Source of the DNA: Paraburkholderia sabiae
GTDB taxonomy: Bacteria > Pseudomonadota > Gammaproteobacteria > Burkholderiales > Burkholderiaceae
Length of the DNA: 64,000 nt
Reading direction: 5' to 3'
Assembly (NCBI RefSeq): GCF_030412785.1
Contig: NZ_CP125295.1
Span: 372,001-436,000 of the forward strand
Both the position numbers and the translations under genes were made by a program. Below, piece after piece: positions 20,182-30,361 of the stretch (within the stretch, counting starts at the first letter, position 1; each line of letters begins with the position of its first letter). Under the pieces are notes generated by a model that searched no databases, was not told where the DNA came from, and saw only the letters and a program-made list of their open reading frames with translations.

Positions 20182-21030
20182 ATGTCTTTGCCTTGCATCA
20201 TCGCCGCGCGCCGTTTCGATCGAGCGTTGCATCTGCCGTTTGTGATCGGCGGCGAGCGCGTCGGCTGGATTCGCGCGAGCGATGTGCCGTTGCTCACGCG
20301 CTGGCCCGACGTGTTCGATATCGACGGACAGCGCGTGCTGCTGTCGCCGCAATTCGACTCGGTGAATCTGCGCAGCGCGGCGCTCGGTTCGGTGATCGGC
20401 GCGCTCGCAGCGGAAGGCCGCATTCCCGGCTGGCGCGACGAAACCTACGCGATCCGCAATGCATTCGATGCGTCTCCGCTCGCGTATATCGAGCGCGCGG
20501 CGTCGCGCTTTTTCGGCACGATGACGTACGCGGTGCATCTGAACGGCGTCGTAGAATACGTGGATCGCGCGCCGCAGTTGTGGATCGCGCGGCGCAGCGA
20601 GACGAAGGCCACCGATCCCGGCATGCTCGACAACGTGGTCGCGGGCGGCATCGGCTGGGGTTTCAGCCTGGCCGAGACGATCGTCAAGGAGTGCTGGGAA
20701 GAAGCGGGCATTCCGGAAGAGATCGCCGCGCGCGCTGTCGCCGGGCGCACCGCGCACGTGTTGCAGTCGTTGCCCGAAGGCACGCAGGCCGAGCAGATTT
20801 TCATCTACGACCTTGCGCTGCCCGAAGACTTCGCGCCGCGCAATCAGGACGGCGAAGTCGGTGAGCATCGGCTGGCGCGTATCGAAGATGTTGCGCAGGC
20901 GATCGAAGAGGGCGCGATGACGGTCGATGCCAGTCTCGCGACACTCGATTGCATGCTGCGTCGCCGATGGATCGACGAGGACGCGTGCGAGGGCATCGAC
21001 GCGCTGTTCGAGCCGCCCGTTCTCGATTGA
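20182..21030 (+). CDS. DUF4743-NUDIX hydrolase, possible damaged-thiamine-diphosphate hydrolase
   Basis: The 282 residues have two parts. The N-terminal region (about 1-120: FVIGGERVGWIRASDVPLL and following) resembles DUF4743. The C-terminal NUDIX domain has a recognisable box (GGIGWGFSLAETIVKECWEE followed by AGI). The DUF4743-NUDIX arrangement is that of yeast YJR142W and Tnr3-type proteins, which hydrolyse oxidised thiamine diphosphate (family knowledge). Function here is inferred from architecture only. It lies between a LysE exporter and purU. Confidence 0.78.
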   Translation: MSLPCIIAARRFDRALHLPFVIGGERVGWIRASDVPLLTRWPDVFDIDGQRVLLSPQFDSVNLRSAALGSVIGALAAEGRIPGWRDETYAIRNAFDASPLAYIERAASRFFGTMTYAVHLNGVVEYVDRAPQLWIARRSETKATDPGMLDNVVAGGIGWGFSLAETIVKECWEEAGIPEEIAARAVAGRTAHVLQSLPEGTQAEQIFIYDLALPEDFAPRNQDGEVGEHRLARIEDVAQAIEEGAMTVDASLATLDCMLRRRWIDEDACEGIDALFEPPVLD

Positions 21031-21100
21031 CGCGACAGCACCAGCGAAACACGTTCAAGAGTTCAAGAAACACGCACTGAAGAAGGGAGTCACCGAGGTC

Positions 21101-21964
21101 ATGTCGACCGAACACAGCTTTATTCTCAAACTGTCGTGCGCCGACCGGCCCGGCATCGTTCACGCCGTATCGGGCTTTCTGTTCGAGCGCGGCAGCAACA
21201 TCCTCGACTCCGCGCAATTCGGCGACAGCCACACGGGCGAATTTTTCATGCGCGTCCACTTCCAGCAGGTAGGCGGCGATCCCGGTATCGACGCGCTGCG
21301 TGAGTCATTCGCGACGCTCGCCGAGCAGTTCGGCATGCGCTGGGAACTGCATGACGCGAACGTGAAGCCGCGCGTCGTGATCATGGTGTCGAAGATCGGT
21401 CACTGTCTGAACGATCTGCTGTTCCGCTATCGCACGGGACAGCTGAACATCGAGATTCCCGCCATCATCTCGAATCACAAGGAGTTCTATCAGCTCGCCG
21501 CGAGCTACGACATTCCGTTCCATCACTTTCCGCTGACGTCGGGCGACACGAAGGCGCATCAGGAAGCGCGCGTGCTCGAAGTGATCGACGAAAGCAAGGC
21601 GGATCTCGTGGTGCTCGCGCGGTATATGCAGATTCTGTCGCCGGAACTGTGCGCGCGGCTCCAAGGGCGCGCGATCAACATTCATCACTCGTTCCTGCCG
21701 AGCTTCAAGGGCGCAAAGCCGTATTACCAGGCGTTCGATCGCGGCGTGAAGCTGATTGGCGCGACCGCGCATTACGTGACGACGGATCTCGACGAAGGTC
21801 CGATCATCGAGCAGGAAGTGGAGCGTGTCGACCACAGCATGACGCCGGATCAATTGACGGCGATCGGCCGCGACGTCGAATGCGTGACGCTGGCGCGCGC
21901 GGTGAAGTGGCACGTCGAACACCGTATCGTGCTGAACGGCAGCAAGACAGTCGTGTTCCGCTGA
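21101..21964 (+). CDS. purU: Formyltetrahydrofolate deformylase
   Basis: Hydrolyses 10-formyl-THF to formate and THF, balancing one-carbon pools. The 287 residues have an N-terminal ACT domain (FILKLSCADRPGIVHAVSGF). The formyltransferase-fold catalytic domain shows INIHHSFLPSFKGAKPYYQA and LIGATAHYVTTDLDEGPII with the catalytic His and Asp. The start is at MSTEHSF, after GAAGAAGGGAG-like purine-rich sequence. A terminator follows 20 nt after the stop codon. Confidence 0.95.
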   Translation: MSTEHSFILKLSCADRPGIVHAVSGFLFERGSNILDSAQFGDSHTGEFFMRVHFQQVGGDPGIDALRESFATLAEQFGMRWELHDANVKPRVVIMVSKIGHCLNDLLFRYRTGQLNIEIPAIISNHKEFYQLAASYDIPFHHFPLTSGDTKAHQEARVLEVIDESKADLVVLARYMQILSPELCARLQGRAINIHHSFLPSFKGAKPYYQAFDRGVKLIGATAHYVTTDLDEGPIIEQEVERVDHSMTPDQLTAIGRDVECVTLARAVKWHVEHRIVLNGSKTVVFR

Positions 21965-21984
21965 TTCGTTTTTTGTTTCGTTAG

Positions 21985-22022
21985 AAACCGGCGCGTGTCT
22001 TGAACGGCAGCGCCGGTTTTTT
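21985..22022 (+). terminator. Terminator between purU and the PepSY gene
   Basis: Inverted repeat AAACCGGCGC/GCGCCGGTTT with a 15-nt loop, then TTT. It lies in the 70-nt convergent gap and can serve both genes. Confidence 0.85.
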
Positions 22023-22034
22023 ATTGGTGAAGCG

Positions 22035-23273
22035 TTATCGCGAGGCCGCGCTTTCCGTCTGCGCCTGAACCACGCGCGCCGATGACTTGCGTGCGCTCGA
22101 TGCCTGGCGGCGCGCGTTCATCTTCTTCAGCCAGATCAACAGGCCCGTTGCGCTCAGCACGGCGACCATCACGCCGACACAGCTGATCAGAATCCGTCCG
22201 CCGAGCCCGAGAATGCGCCCCGAATGCAGCGGGAATTGCGCCTGCATGAACAGATCGCCCGCCGTGCCCTTGCCGGGAATCTGCGCGCCGAGCGGCTGGC
22301 CGTTCTGCGCGTTCCAGTACGTCCACGCGTTGCCGAGACCGCCGTCGCCGTGATCGTCGCCGGCGTTGAAATAGCCGATGCCATAGACGTGGAACATCGG
22401 CGCGTAGTAAATCGCGCCCGGCGGGGCGTCGATGTGTTTGTCGGTGCGCGCCTGTTCGGCCTGTTTCAGAACCTGTTCGCGCGCGATGGGCGCTTCATCC
22501 GGCTTTGCCGTCGGAAGCAAGGAAGGATCGGTGAACGGCGTCGGCGTCAAAGTCGAGAAAAACTTGACGATCGGTTGCACGACGGGCGCCGACAGATTCA
22601 TCGATACCGACGTCACCGCCATCATCAGCAACAGGCCCCAGATCCACACGCCGCCCGAACGGTGCAGATCGAATGTGAGCGCGTAGCCGCCGCGCCGCAC
22701 GCGAAACGCGAACGACTTCTTCCATGCTTTCATGCTCGGAAACGACAGCACGAGCGCGATCACGCTATCGAAAATCCACACCATCCCGACGATGCCCATC
22801 AGCCACGTGCCGATGTCGATGCCGCCCGTGAACGGCAGGAACAGCGTGTAGTGCAGCTTGTAGATGAACGGCATCAGATTGAGACGCGCGACGGACAGCG
22901 CGCCCCATTCGCGGCGGCTCTGGATCGCGCCCGTCGCGGGATCGACGGCGATCTGGTTGAAGTCGAGCGGATACGGCTGGTTCGTCTTCGGATCGACGCG
23001 CGGCAGCACCATCATCTGCAGCGCGTGTCCCGGTTCGACGGAAAGCGGCAGATAGGTGACCTGCAAGCGCGGATCGTTGGCTTCGACACGGCGTGCGAGT
23101 TCCAGCGACGGCAGCGGCTGCGCGTCGCCGCGCGCGTAGAAGAACGTCGGATTGAGCATCGCGTCGAGTTCGTGATCCCACGCGATCAACGCGCCCGTCA
23201 GCCCCGCGACGAACAGAAACAGCGCCGTCCCGATCCCGAACCAGCGATGCAGCCGCACGAGCACGGGCCTCAT
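22035..23273 (-). CDS. PepSY-associated transmembrane protein
   Basis: A 412-residue inner-membrane protein of the PepSY_TM (PiuB-like) family. It begins MRPVLVRLHRWFGIGTALFL, where the RxxxxLHRWxG start is the family hallmark. Further helices occur around PFTGGIDIGTWLMGIVGMVW, VWIWGLLLMMAVTSVSMNL and LISCVGVMVAVLSATGLLIW. The family is commonly found beside siderophore receptors and is thought to help ferric reduction or iron release. It is divergent from a TonB-dependent receptor with Fur-box-like sites between, which fits iron control. Confidence 0.88.
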   Translation of the reverse strand: MRPVLVRLHRWFGIGTALFLFVAGLTGALIAWDHELDAMLNPTFFYARGDAQPLPSLELARRVEANDPRLQVTYLPLSVEPGHALQMMVLPRVDPKTNQPYPLDFNQIAVDPATGAIQSRREWGALSVARLNLMPFIYKLHYTLFLPFTGGIDIGTWLMGIVGMVWIFDSVIALVLSFPSMKAWKKSFAFRVRRGGYALTFDLHRSGGVWIWGLLLMMAVTSVSMNLSAPVVQPIVKFFSTLTPTPFTDPSLLPTAKPDEAPIAREQVLKQAEQARTDKHIDAPPGAIYYAPMFHVYGIGYFNAGDDHGDGGLGNAWTYWNAQNGQPLGAQIPGKGTAGDLFMQAQFPLHSGRILGLGGRILISCVGVMVAVLSATGLLIWLKKMNARRQASSARKSSARVVQAQTESAASR

Positions 23274-23346
23274 GCGTGGCTCCCGCCGGAAACGGCGGCC
23301 GTGATCGGCGGAAAAATGGCGGACATGACGACGCACTGCCTCTGAA

Positions 23347-23366
23347 TAAGAATGATTCGCATCTTA
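23347..23366 (-). promoter_or_regulatory. Fur-box-like palindrome upstream of the PepSY gene
   Basis: TAAGAATGATTCGCATCTTA, with 5-bp arms TAAGA/TCTTA and an ATGATTCGCAT core resembling the Fur consensus. It lies 73 nt upstream of the PepSY start codon. Imperfect match. Confidence 0.55.
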
Positions 23367-23515
23367 TGGGGTACGCGCCGATGTCGCAAGTGTTTCGTAA
23401 GCACGCGCTGAATCCGGCGTGCTGTGTGCCATGCCTTCTTATGCGTCTGCGACAAAATGTCGCGTGTAAACATTTACAGAACACCAACAGTTCCGGCATC
23501 ATTCGCCCTCGGGTA

Positions 23516-23534
23516 AATGGGAATGATTCTCATT
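23516..23534 (+). promoter_or_regulatory. Fur-box-like palindrome upstream of the TonB receptor
   Basis: A 19-bp sequence AATGGGAATGATTCTCATT, symmetric about base 525 of the block (arms AATG/CATT, inner GAATGATTC). Length and core match a classical Fur box. It ends 36 nt upstream of the receptor start codon. Confidence 0.72.
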
Positions 23535-23570
23535 GAATGATGTTTTTCAAATGAGTTGCCGGGAACAACA

Positions 23571-25784
23571 ATGAAAAAGATGGTCGGAAAAGGGGCGGGT
23601 CAGAAGTACGGCAAGAAGGCGCCTGTCATGGGCGCACTGCACGTTGCCGCGATGCTCGCGTTTGCTGCGAGCCACAGCGCGTACGCGCAGTCGGACAGCG
23701 CGGGCAACGCGACGAATGCCGCCGCGACATCGGTGGGCGCGACCAGCGATTCATCCGCCGACAAGGCGCTGCCCGTCGTCAAGGTGACGGCCGCGCAGGA
23801 CTCGCTGCAGCATCTGAACACCGACGTCAACAGCGGCGCGCTCGGCACGCGCACGCAGCTCGACACGCCGTTTTCGACGACCGTCGTTACCAGCGAAGAG
23901 TTGCAGGACATGCAGCCGCAAAAGCTCGGCGACGTGTTCGCGCGCGACGCTTCCGTCTCCGACAACGGCAATCCGTACAGCGCATGGGCGACGTATCTGA
24001 GCGTGCGCGGCATGCAGCTCGACTGGCAGAACGGCTTCAAGATCGACGGATTGCCGTTCAACAGCTATGGCATCACGATGCCGTACGAACAGCTCGAACG
24101 CGTCGAACTGCTGAAGGGGCTGTCCGGCTTCATGTATGGCTTCGGCGCGCCGGGCGGCGTCGTCAATTACGTGACGAAACAGCCGCCGCGCAGCGACACG
24201 CCGGTTCGCAGCGTCGACATCGGCTATCGGAACGACGGCGTGTGGAGCGAGCACGCGGACCTCGGCGGCCGCATCGGTCCGAACAGCATGTTCGGCTATC
24301 GCTTCAACGCCACGCACGAAGAAGGGCAGACGTACAACGACGGCAACATCCGCCGCGACGCGTTTTCGCTTGCGCTCGACGCCCGCATTACACGCGACTT
24401 GACGGCGACGTTCGGCGCGCTGTATCAGGATCAGCATGCCAGCGGCCAGGGCGGTTCGATTTCGACAGCGCAATACGTCGGCACCTCGCTGCCGACGACG
24501 GTCAGCGGTTCCACCGACAACCTCGGCAACGCGTCGCAGCACCTGAACACAAATCTGCAGCTGTACACGGCGGGTCTGCACTACAACCTGACGCCTGACT
24601 GGACCGCGAGTCTCACGTACAGCTTCAGCAAGAGCTTCCGCGACCGCAACGAGAGCACGTTCTTCCTGCAAGACGCATCCGGCGACTACACGGATTACCG
24701 CTTCGCCGGCAAGGAAGGGCATCGTCTGAGCTTGTGGCAGGCGATGGTCGAAGGCAACGTGAAGACGGGACCGTTCCAGCATCAACTGGTGTTCGGCGCG
24801 GCGTGGCAGAAGCAGGTGAACGAATACGAAGCGACCAGCGCGTACGAGTTGATCGGCACGGGCAACATCTATTCGCCGAACAACAACACTTTCTACAGCC
24901 CCGAAGGCCTCACGACTTATCGAGCCGGCGACATCACGCAAAAAGCGCTGTTCGCCAGCGACACGATCCAGCTGACCGAGCGCTGGTCGGTGCTCGGCGG
25001 CGTGCGTTACACGAACTACGAGCAGAACGGCTACACGCTGGCGGGCGCGACGAGTTCGCACTACAGCCAGAGCGGTGTGCTCACGCCTTCCGTCGCGCTG
25101 ATGTTCAAGCTCGCACCGACGACGACGCTCTACACGAGCTACGTCGAATCGCTCGAAGCGGGTTCGATCGTCGACTTCACGTATGCGAACGCCGGTCAGA
25201 TGCTCAAGCCGCTGCGCAGCAAGCAGTACGAAGTCGGCGTCAAGACGGAGCAGACGCGCTGGAGCGCGAGCGCGGCGCTGTTCCGCATCGAGCGCGGCGC
25301 CGAATACCCGAACAGCGCGAACTTCTACGTGCAGGACGGCGAGTCGATTTTCGAGGGCGTCGAAGCGGGCGCGGACGTGCGGCTCGGCGCGGGCTGGACG
25401 GTCGGCGGCGACCTGATGTGGCTGCATACGAAGTACGAGCGCGGTTCGTCGTTCGACGGCAACCGCGTCGCGGGCGCGCCGGGCTTCGTCGCGGCCGGTC
25501 ACGTGACGTACAACGTGCCGTACGTGCCGGGGCTGAAAGTCGGCGCCGACGCCAAGTTCACGGGCAACACGACCGTGCGTCCCGCGGGCGATCTGAAGGC
25601 GGGCGGCTACACGCTCTTCAATGTCGGCGCGACGTATGCAACGAAAATCGGCGGATATGGTGTGACGTTCCGTGCCGCGCTCGACAACATCACGAACAAG
25701 CGCTACTGGGAATATCAGTACGCGGACTACATCTCGCCGGGCGATCCGCGCACGGTGTCGCTCAACGCGCGCATCGACTTCTGA
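23571..25784 (+). CDS. TonB-dependent siderophore receptor
   Basis: An outer-membrane ferric-siderophore receptor of 737 residues. A signal peptide is followed by the plug domain (LDTPFSTTVVTSEELQDMQP; LSVRGMQLDWQNGFKIDGLP; LERVELLKGLSGFMYGFGAP). The beta-barrel ends in the C-terminal signature GDPRTVSLNARIDF with terminal Phe. The plug motif IDGLPFNSYG..ERVELLKG resembles the FhuE/FoxA-like hydroxamate class, but the ligand cannot be assigned. The ATG at 23571 is preferred over an in-frame TTG 15 nt earlier. It is divergent from the PepSY gene and preceded by a Fur-box-like palindrome. Confidence 0.93.
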   Translation: MKKMVGKGAGQKYGKKAPVMGALHVAAMLAFAASHSAYAQSDSAGNATNAAATSVGATSDSSADKALPVVKVTAAQDSLQHLNTDVNSGALGTRTQLDTPFSTTVVTSEELQDMQPQKLGDVFARDASVSDNGNPYSAWATYLSVRGMQLDWQNGFKIDGLPFNSYGITMPYEQLERVELLKGLSGFMYGFGAPGGVVNYVTKQPPRSDTPVRSVDIGYRNDGVWSEHADLGGRIGPNSMFGYRFNATHEEGQTYNDGNIRRDAFSLALDARITRDLTATFGALYQDQHASGQGGSISTAQYVGTSLPTTVSGSTDNLGNASQHLNTNLQLYTAGLHYNLTPDWTASLTYSFSKSFRDRNESTFFLQDASGDYTDYRFAGKEGHRLSLWQAMVEGNVKTGPFQHQLVFGAAWQKQVNEYEATSAYELIGTGNIYSPNNNTFYSPEGLTTYRAGDITQKALFASDTIQLTERWSVLGGVRYTNYEQNGYTLAGATSSHYSQSGVLTPSVALMFKLAPTTTLYTSYVESLEAGSIVDFTYANAGQMLKPLRSKQYEVGVKTEQTRWSASAALFRIERGAEYPNSANFYVQDGESIFEGVEAGADVRLGAGWTVGGDLMWLHTKYERGSSFDGNRVAGAPGFVAAGHVTYNVPYVPGLKVGADAKFTGNTTVRPAGDLKAGGYTLFNVGATYATKIGGYGVTFRAALDNITNKRYWEYQYADYISPGDPRTVSLNARIDF

Positions 25785-25822
25785 TCGTCGCGTTCCTCCG
25801 TGCTTCGGGAATCGCGGACATG

Positions 25823-25853
25823 AAAAAGGGCGGCCTCGCGGTCGCCCTTTTTT
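25823..25853. terminator. Bidirectional terminator
   Basis: AAAAAGGGCG/CGCCCTTTTT with a 10-nt loop. T-runs occur on both strands, serving the TonB receptor gene and the convergent AI-2E family gene. Confidence 0.9.
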
Positions 25854-25872
25854 GTTTGCTGAGCCGTGTGCG

Positions 25873-26958
25873 TCACACGAGCCGCAGATAGATCAGTTCT
25901 CGCTTGATGTACGCATAGAAAATCGGCGCGGCGATCACGCCCGGAATGCCGAACGCGGCTTCCATGATGAGCATCGCGATCAGCAGTTCCCACGCGCGCG
26001 CCTCGATCTGTCCGCCGATGATCCGCGCGTTCAGGAAGTATTCGAGCTTGTGGATCAGGATCAGGAAGATCAGCGCCGTCACGGCCGCCGGAAAGCTCAC
26101 CGACAGCGCGACGGCCACGATCAGCGTGTTCGAGATCAGATTGCCGATCACGGGCAGCAAGCCGACGATGAACGTGAGGATGACCAGCGTCTTCGCCATC
26201 GGCAGCGGTGCGTGAAAGAGCGGCAACAGCAGCAACAGGAAGATGCCTGTGAACACCGTGTTGATCGCCGAAATCTTCACCTGCGCGAACACGATGCGGC
26301 GGAACGCGTCGGCGAAACGGCCGACGCGCGTGATGAACGCCGTCGACAGTGGCAGCCGCTGCATGTGCCTTTGCGCGCCGACCGCGATGATCGCGCCGAT
26401 GATCATGCCGATCAGAATGTGCGTGAAAATCCGCGCGGCGTTCTTGCCGCCTTGCGACAACGTGCTCGCGTGCGTCTGCATCAGCACGGCGGCTTTCTCT
26501 TTCATCTGCTCGGTGGAAACGGGCAGGTTCTGCGCGATGAATTCCGGCAGACGGCCTCGCGCCTGATCGATCAGCGACATCGCCTGGTCGAGCAGTTTCT
26601 GCACACTCGGCACGTCTTTCTCGAAGTGCTCGATCACGGCGACGGTGAAGCCCGTCAGCGCGCCGACGATCACCACAGAGAGAATCACCACCGCGAGCCA
26701 GCGCGCGCGCCCGCTCGACATATGCTTTTCGATGCGCGGCGCGAGCGTGTGGACGAGCTGGAACACGAGCATGCCGGCGAGCAGCGCGCCGAGCAGCTTC
26801 AGTTCGAGCACCGCCCACATCGCGAGCAAGGCGACGATGTAGCTGCCGATTTCGACCGCCGACAGTTTCGGCAGGCTCATGTCGCTGGTCAGCCTGACCG
26901 GGCGAGGGCGCAGATCCTGCACCTGCCCGTCCTCGCGGGCCTGATTACGCTTGGCCAT
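25873..26958 (-). CDS. AI-2E family transporter (PerM/YdiK type)
   Basis: A 361-residue inner-membrane protein with a cluster of N-terminal helices (SYIVALLAMWAVLELKLLGA), a soluble middle region (about 110-200) and C-terminal helices with LILIHKLEYFLNARIIGGQI and GIPGVIAAPIFYAYIKREL. These are typical of the AI-2E/UPF0118 family. Members export varied substrates or act as Na+/H+ antiporters; the name should not be read as evidence for autoinducer-2 transport. It follows uvrA on the same strand by 21 nt. Confidence 0.87.
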   Translation of the reverse strand: MAKRNQAREDGQVQDLRPRPVRLTSDMSLPKLSAVEIGSYIVALLAMWAVLELKLLGALLAGMLVFQLVHTLAPRIEKHMSSGRARWLAVVILSVVIVGALTGFTVAVIEHFEKDVPSVQKLLDQAMSLIDQARGRLPEFIAQNLPVSTEQMKEKAAVLMQTHASTLSQGGKNAARIFTHILIGMIIGAIIAVGAQRHMQRLPLSTAFITRVGRFADAFRRIVFAQVKISAINTVFTGIFLLLLLPLFHAPLPMAKTLVILTFIVGLLPVIGNLISNTLIVAVALSVSFPAAVTALIFLILIHKLEYFLNARIIGGQIEARAWELLIAMLIMEAAFGIPGVIAAPIFYAYIKRELIYLRLV

Positions 26959-26979
26959 GGCTTTCTATAGTCTCCAACC

Positions 26980-29900
26980 TCAGGTTTTCACGCTCGGCTT
27001 GCGGGCCTTGGCGGTTTTTGCCGCCGCTTTGACCGCGCCTGCCGCTGGCTTCGCTGTCGATGTCGAAGCCGGTTTGGGTGCATCGGCAGCGACGGCCTTT
27101 TTCGGCTTTGCTGCTTTTACGGCTGGTTTTGCGGATTCTTCAGCGTCGGCGTCGCCGACAGTTGCTTCAGCTTCTTCCTCATCTGTTTCGGCATCATGTA
27201 CGAGCGCGCCGGCTGCCTTGTCGCGCTGCAAAAGCGGCGCGAGATAACGGCCGGTAAAACTTGCTTTCGACCTCGCGACCTGCTCCGGCGTGCCTTGGGC
27301 GATGATCTGACCGCCGCCGGCGCCGCCTTCCGGGCCCAGATCGATCACCCAGTCGGCAGTTTTTATCACATCGAGATTATGCTCGATGATGACCACGGTA
27401 TTTCCTTGATCTCGCAACCGATGAATCACTTCGAGCAACAGCGCGATATCGTGGAAATGCAGACCGGTTGTAGGCTCGTCGAGGATATAAAGCGTGCGAC
27501 CCGTATCTCGCTTGCTCAGTTCCAGGGACAGCTTCACGCGTTGCGCCTCGCCGCCCGACAGCGTGGTCGCCGACTGGCCAAGACGGATATAGCCGAGACC
27601 CACGTCCAGTAGCGTCTTCAGCTTGCGCGCGACGACGGGCACGGCCTTGAAGAAGTCGTACGCGTGCTCGACCGTCATCTCCAGCACTTCGCTGATGTTC
27701 TGGCCTTTGTAGAGGATATCCAGCGTTTCGCGGTTGTACCGTTTGCCGTGACACACATCGCACGGTACGTACACGTCCGGCAGGAAGTGCATCTCGACCT
27801 TCAGCACGCCGTCGCCCTGACACGATTCGCAGCGTCCGCCCTTCACGTTGAACGAGAAGCGGCCCGGATCGTAGCCGCGTTCCTTCGCGGCGGGCACGCC
27901 AGCGAACAGTTCGCGGATCGGCGTGAAGACGCCCGTGTAGGTGGCGGGATTCGAGCGCGGGGTGCGGCCGATCGGCGACTGGTCGACGTTGATGACCTTG
28001 TCGAAATGTTCGAGGCCTTCGATCGCCTCGAACGGCGACGGCTCCGCCGACGAACCGTACAAGTGCTGCGCGACGGCGTGATAGAGCGTGTCGTTGATGA
28101 GCGTCGACTTGCCCGAACCGGACACGCCCGTCACGCAGGTCAGAAGACCCACAGGCAGATCGAGCGTGACGAGCTTCAGGTTGTTGCCGTACGCCTCGAT
28201 GATGCGCAGATGGCGTTCGTCGGCCTGCTTGCGGTCGTCGGGGAATTCGATGCGGCGCGCGCCCGCGAGATACTGGCCCGTCATCGACGCGGGATCGGCC
28301 TGCACTTCGTCGGGCGTGCCTTCGGCGATCACCATGCCGCCGTGCTCGCCCGCGCCCGGTCCCATATCGACGACGTAATCGGCCATGCGGATCATGTCCT
28401 CGTCGTGCTCGACGACGATCACCGAATTGCCGAGATCGCGCAGATGCTTGAGCGTCGAAATCAGACGGTCGTTGTCGCGCTGATGCAGGCCGATGGACGG
28501 TTCGTCGAGCACGTACATCACGCCCGTCAGCCCCGAGCCGATCTGCGACGCGAGCCGGATGCGCTGCGCCTCGCCGCCCGACAGCGTTTCGGCGCTGCGT
28601 TCGAGCGACAGGTAATCGAGCCCGACGTTATTCAGGAACATCAGACGCGCGACGATTTCCTTGATGACCTTGTCGGCGATTTCGCGCTTCGCGCCTTCGA
28701 GCCTCAGCGTCTGGAAATAGCCGAGCGTGTCGCGCAGCGGCCAGCCGCTCACTTCGTAGATGCCGCGCGCGTCCTTGTCCGCACCGATGCGCACGTAGCG
28801 CGCTTCGCGGCGCAGACGCGTGCCTTCGCACGACGGACACGCCTGATTGTTCTGATACTTCGCGAGTTCTTCGCGCACGGCGACGGAATCCGTCTCGCGA
28901 TAACGCCGCTCCAGGTTCGGAATGATCCCTTCGAACACATGCTCGCGCACGGACGTACGGCCACGCTCGTTGATGTACGAGAACGGCACCGTCTGCTTGC
29001 CCGAACCGTACAGCAGGATGCTGCGCACCTTTTCGGGCAAATCTTCGAATGCCGTATCGATGTCGAATCCGTAGAACGCCGCGAGGCTTTGCAGCATCTG
29101 GAAGTAGAACTGGTTGCGCCGGTCCCAGCCCTTCACGGCGCCCGCCGCCAGCGATAGCGACGGATGCGCGACCACCCGCTTCGGATCGAAGAACGTGATC
29201 TGGCCGAGGCCGTCACATTCCGGACACGCGCCCATCGGGTTGTTGAACGAGAAAAGCCGCGGCTCCAGTTCCTGCAGCGAGTACGAGCAGATCGGACACG
29301 CGAACTTCGAGCTGAACAGATGCTCCTTGTCCGTGTCCATTTCGAGCGCGATCGCGCGGCCGTCGGCGAGACGCAGCGCCGTTTCGAACGATTCGGCGAG
29401 ACGCTGCTTCGCGTCGGCCCGCACCTTCAGACGGTCGACGACGACGTCGATCGTGTGCTTGTCGTTCTTTTTCAGCTGCGGCAGCGAATCGACTTCATAG
29501 ATCTTCGCGACGCCTTCGTTGGCCGTACCGCCGCCCGAGCGCACGCGAAAACGGATGAAACCCTGCGCCTGCATGTCCTCGAACAGCTCGGTGTGCTCGC
29601 CCTTGCGATTCGCGACGACGGGCGCGAGGATCATAAGCCGCGTGTCTTCGGGCAGCGCGAGCGCGGCGTCCACCATCTGCGAGACGCTTTGCGCCTCGAG
29701 CGGAATTTCGTGGTCCGGGCAATACGGCGTGCCGACACGTGCGTAGAGTAGTCGCAGGTAGTCGTGGATTTCGGTGACGGTGCCGACCGTCGAGCGCGGG
29801 TTGTGCGAGGTCGCTTTCTGCTCGATGGAGATGGCGGGCGACAAACCTTCGATCAGGTCGACGTCCGGCTTTTCCATCAGCTGCAAAAATTGCCGGGCGT

Positions 29901-30078
29901 ACGCGGACAGGCTCTCCACATAGCGGCGCTGGCCTTCGGCGTAGAGCGTGTCGAAGGCGAGCGACGATTTGCCCGAGCCGGACAGGCCGGTAATCACGAC
30001 CAGCTTGTGACGCGGCAAGTCGAGATTGACGTTCTTCAGGTTGTGGGTCCGAGCCCCACGGATACGGATTTGTTCCAT
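26980..30078 (-). CDS. uvrA: Excinuclease ABC subunit A with a Lys/Ala-rich C-terminal tail
   Basis: Damage-recognition ATPase of nucleotide-excision repair. The N-terminal Walker A is [20 protein letters not shown] and the second is [16 protein letters not shown]. The ABC signatures are LSGGEAQRI and [18 protein letters not shown]. The zinc modules are CPICS-CPECDG, CPSCEG and CESCQG-CDVCHG. At 1,032 residues it exceeds the usual 940-960. The extra part is about 79 residues (26983-27219), made of an acidic linker followed by a Lys-Ala-Pro repeat tail like histone H1. The C-terminal extension is in frame and not a frameshift artefact, since the core ends normally at [11 protein letters not shown]. 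Confidence 0.96.
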   Translation of the reverse strand: MEQIRIRGARTHNLKNVNLDLPRHKLVVITGLSGSGKSSLAFDTLYAEGQRRYVESLSAYARQFLQLMEKPDVDLIEGLSPAISIEQKATSHNPRSTVGTVTEIHDYLRLLYARVGTPYCPDHEIPLEAQSVSQMVDAALALPEDTRLMILAPVVANRKGEHTELFEDMQAQGFIRFRVRSGGGTANEGVAKIYEVDSLPQLKKNDKHTIDVVVDRLKVRADAKQRLAESFETALRLADGRAIALEMDTDKEHLFSSKFACPICSYSLQELEPRLFSFNNPMGACPECDGLGQITFFDPKRVVAHPSLSLAAGAVKGWDRRNQFYFQMLQSLAAFYGFDIDTAFEDLPEKVRSILLYGSGKQTVPFSYINERGRTSVREHVFEGIIPNLERRYRETDSVAVREELAKYQNNQACPSCEGTRLRREARYVRIGADKDARGIYEVSGWPLRDTLGYFQTLRLEGAKREIADKVIKEIVARLMFLNNVGLDYLSLERSAETLSGGEAQRIRLASQIGSGLTGVMYVLDEPSIGLHQRDNDRLISTLKHLRDLGNSVIVVEHDEDMIRMADYVVDMGPGAGEHGGMVIAEGTPDEVQADPASMTGQYLAGARRIEFPDDRKQADERHLRIIEAYGNNLKLVTLDLPVGLLTCVTGVSGSGKSTLINDTLYHAVAQHLYGSSAEPSPFEAIEGLEHFDKVINVDQSPIGRTPRSNPATYTGVFTPIRELFAGVPAAKERGYDPGRFSFNVKGGRCESCQGDGVLKVEMHFLPDVYVPCDVCHGKRYNRETLDILYKGQNISEVLEMTVEHAYDFFKAVPVVARKLKTLLDVGLGYIRLGQSATTLSGGEAQRVKLSLELSKRDTGRTLYILDEPTTGLHFHDIALLLEVIHRLRDQGNTVVIIEHNLDVIKTADWVIDLGPEGGAGGGQIIAQGTPEQVARSKASFTGRYLAPLLQRDKAAGALVHDAETDEEEAEATVGDADAEESAKPAVKAAKPKKAVAADAPKPASTSTAKPAAGAVKAAAKTAKARKPSVKT

Positions 30079-30361
30079 GAACCGGCGGGAAGAGGAGAAG
30101 GCTAAACCTGCTACTATAACGACTTTTCCAGACCGCCGTTACGGCTTCCTGACAGTGCGCAAACGGCTCGCTGACAGGGGCGAAAGCGTCGTTTTTTTGC
30201 GGTTCAGCGTTGCGGGAATGGTTCGTAAGTAAGGGCGATTTCCGCCTTCTGCAAGACAGCCGGCAACCCGTTATAAGCTCGGCCAGCGTCAGATGCCGCG
30301 CGTGCGTCGTGCATGTGGGCATCGCGCGACTCGCTGCCCGTTCATTCGAAAATCGTTCCCG

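Noticed and set aside
30079..30361. SOS (LexA) box between uvrA and the MFS gene
   Set aside because: No CTGT-N8-ACAG was found; CTGACAG occurs twice only as a direct repeat.
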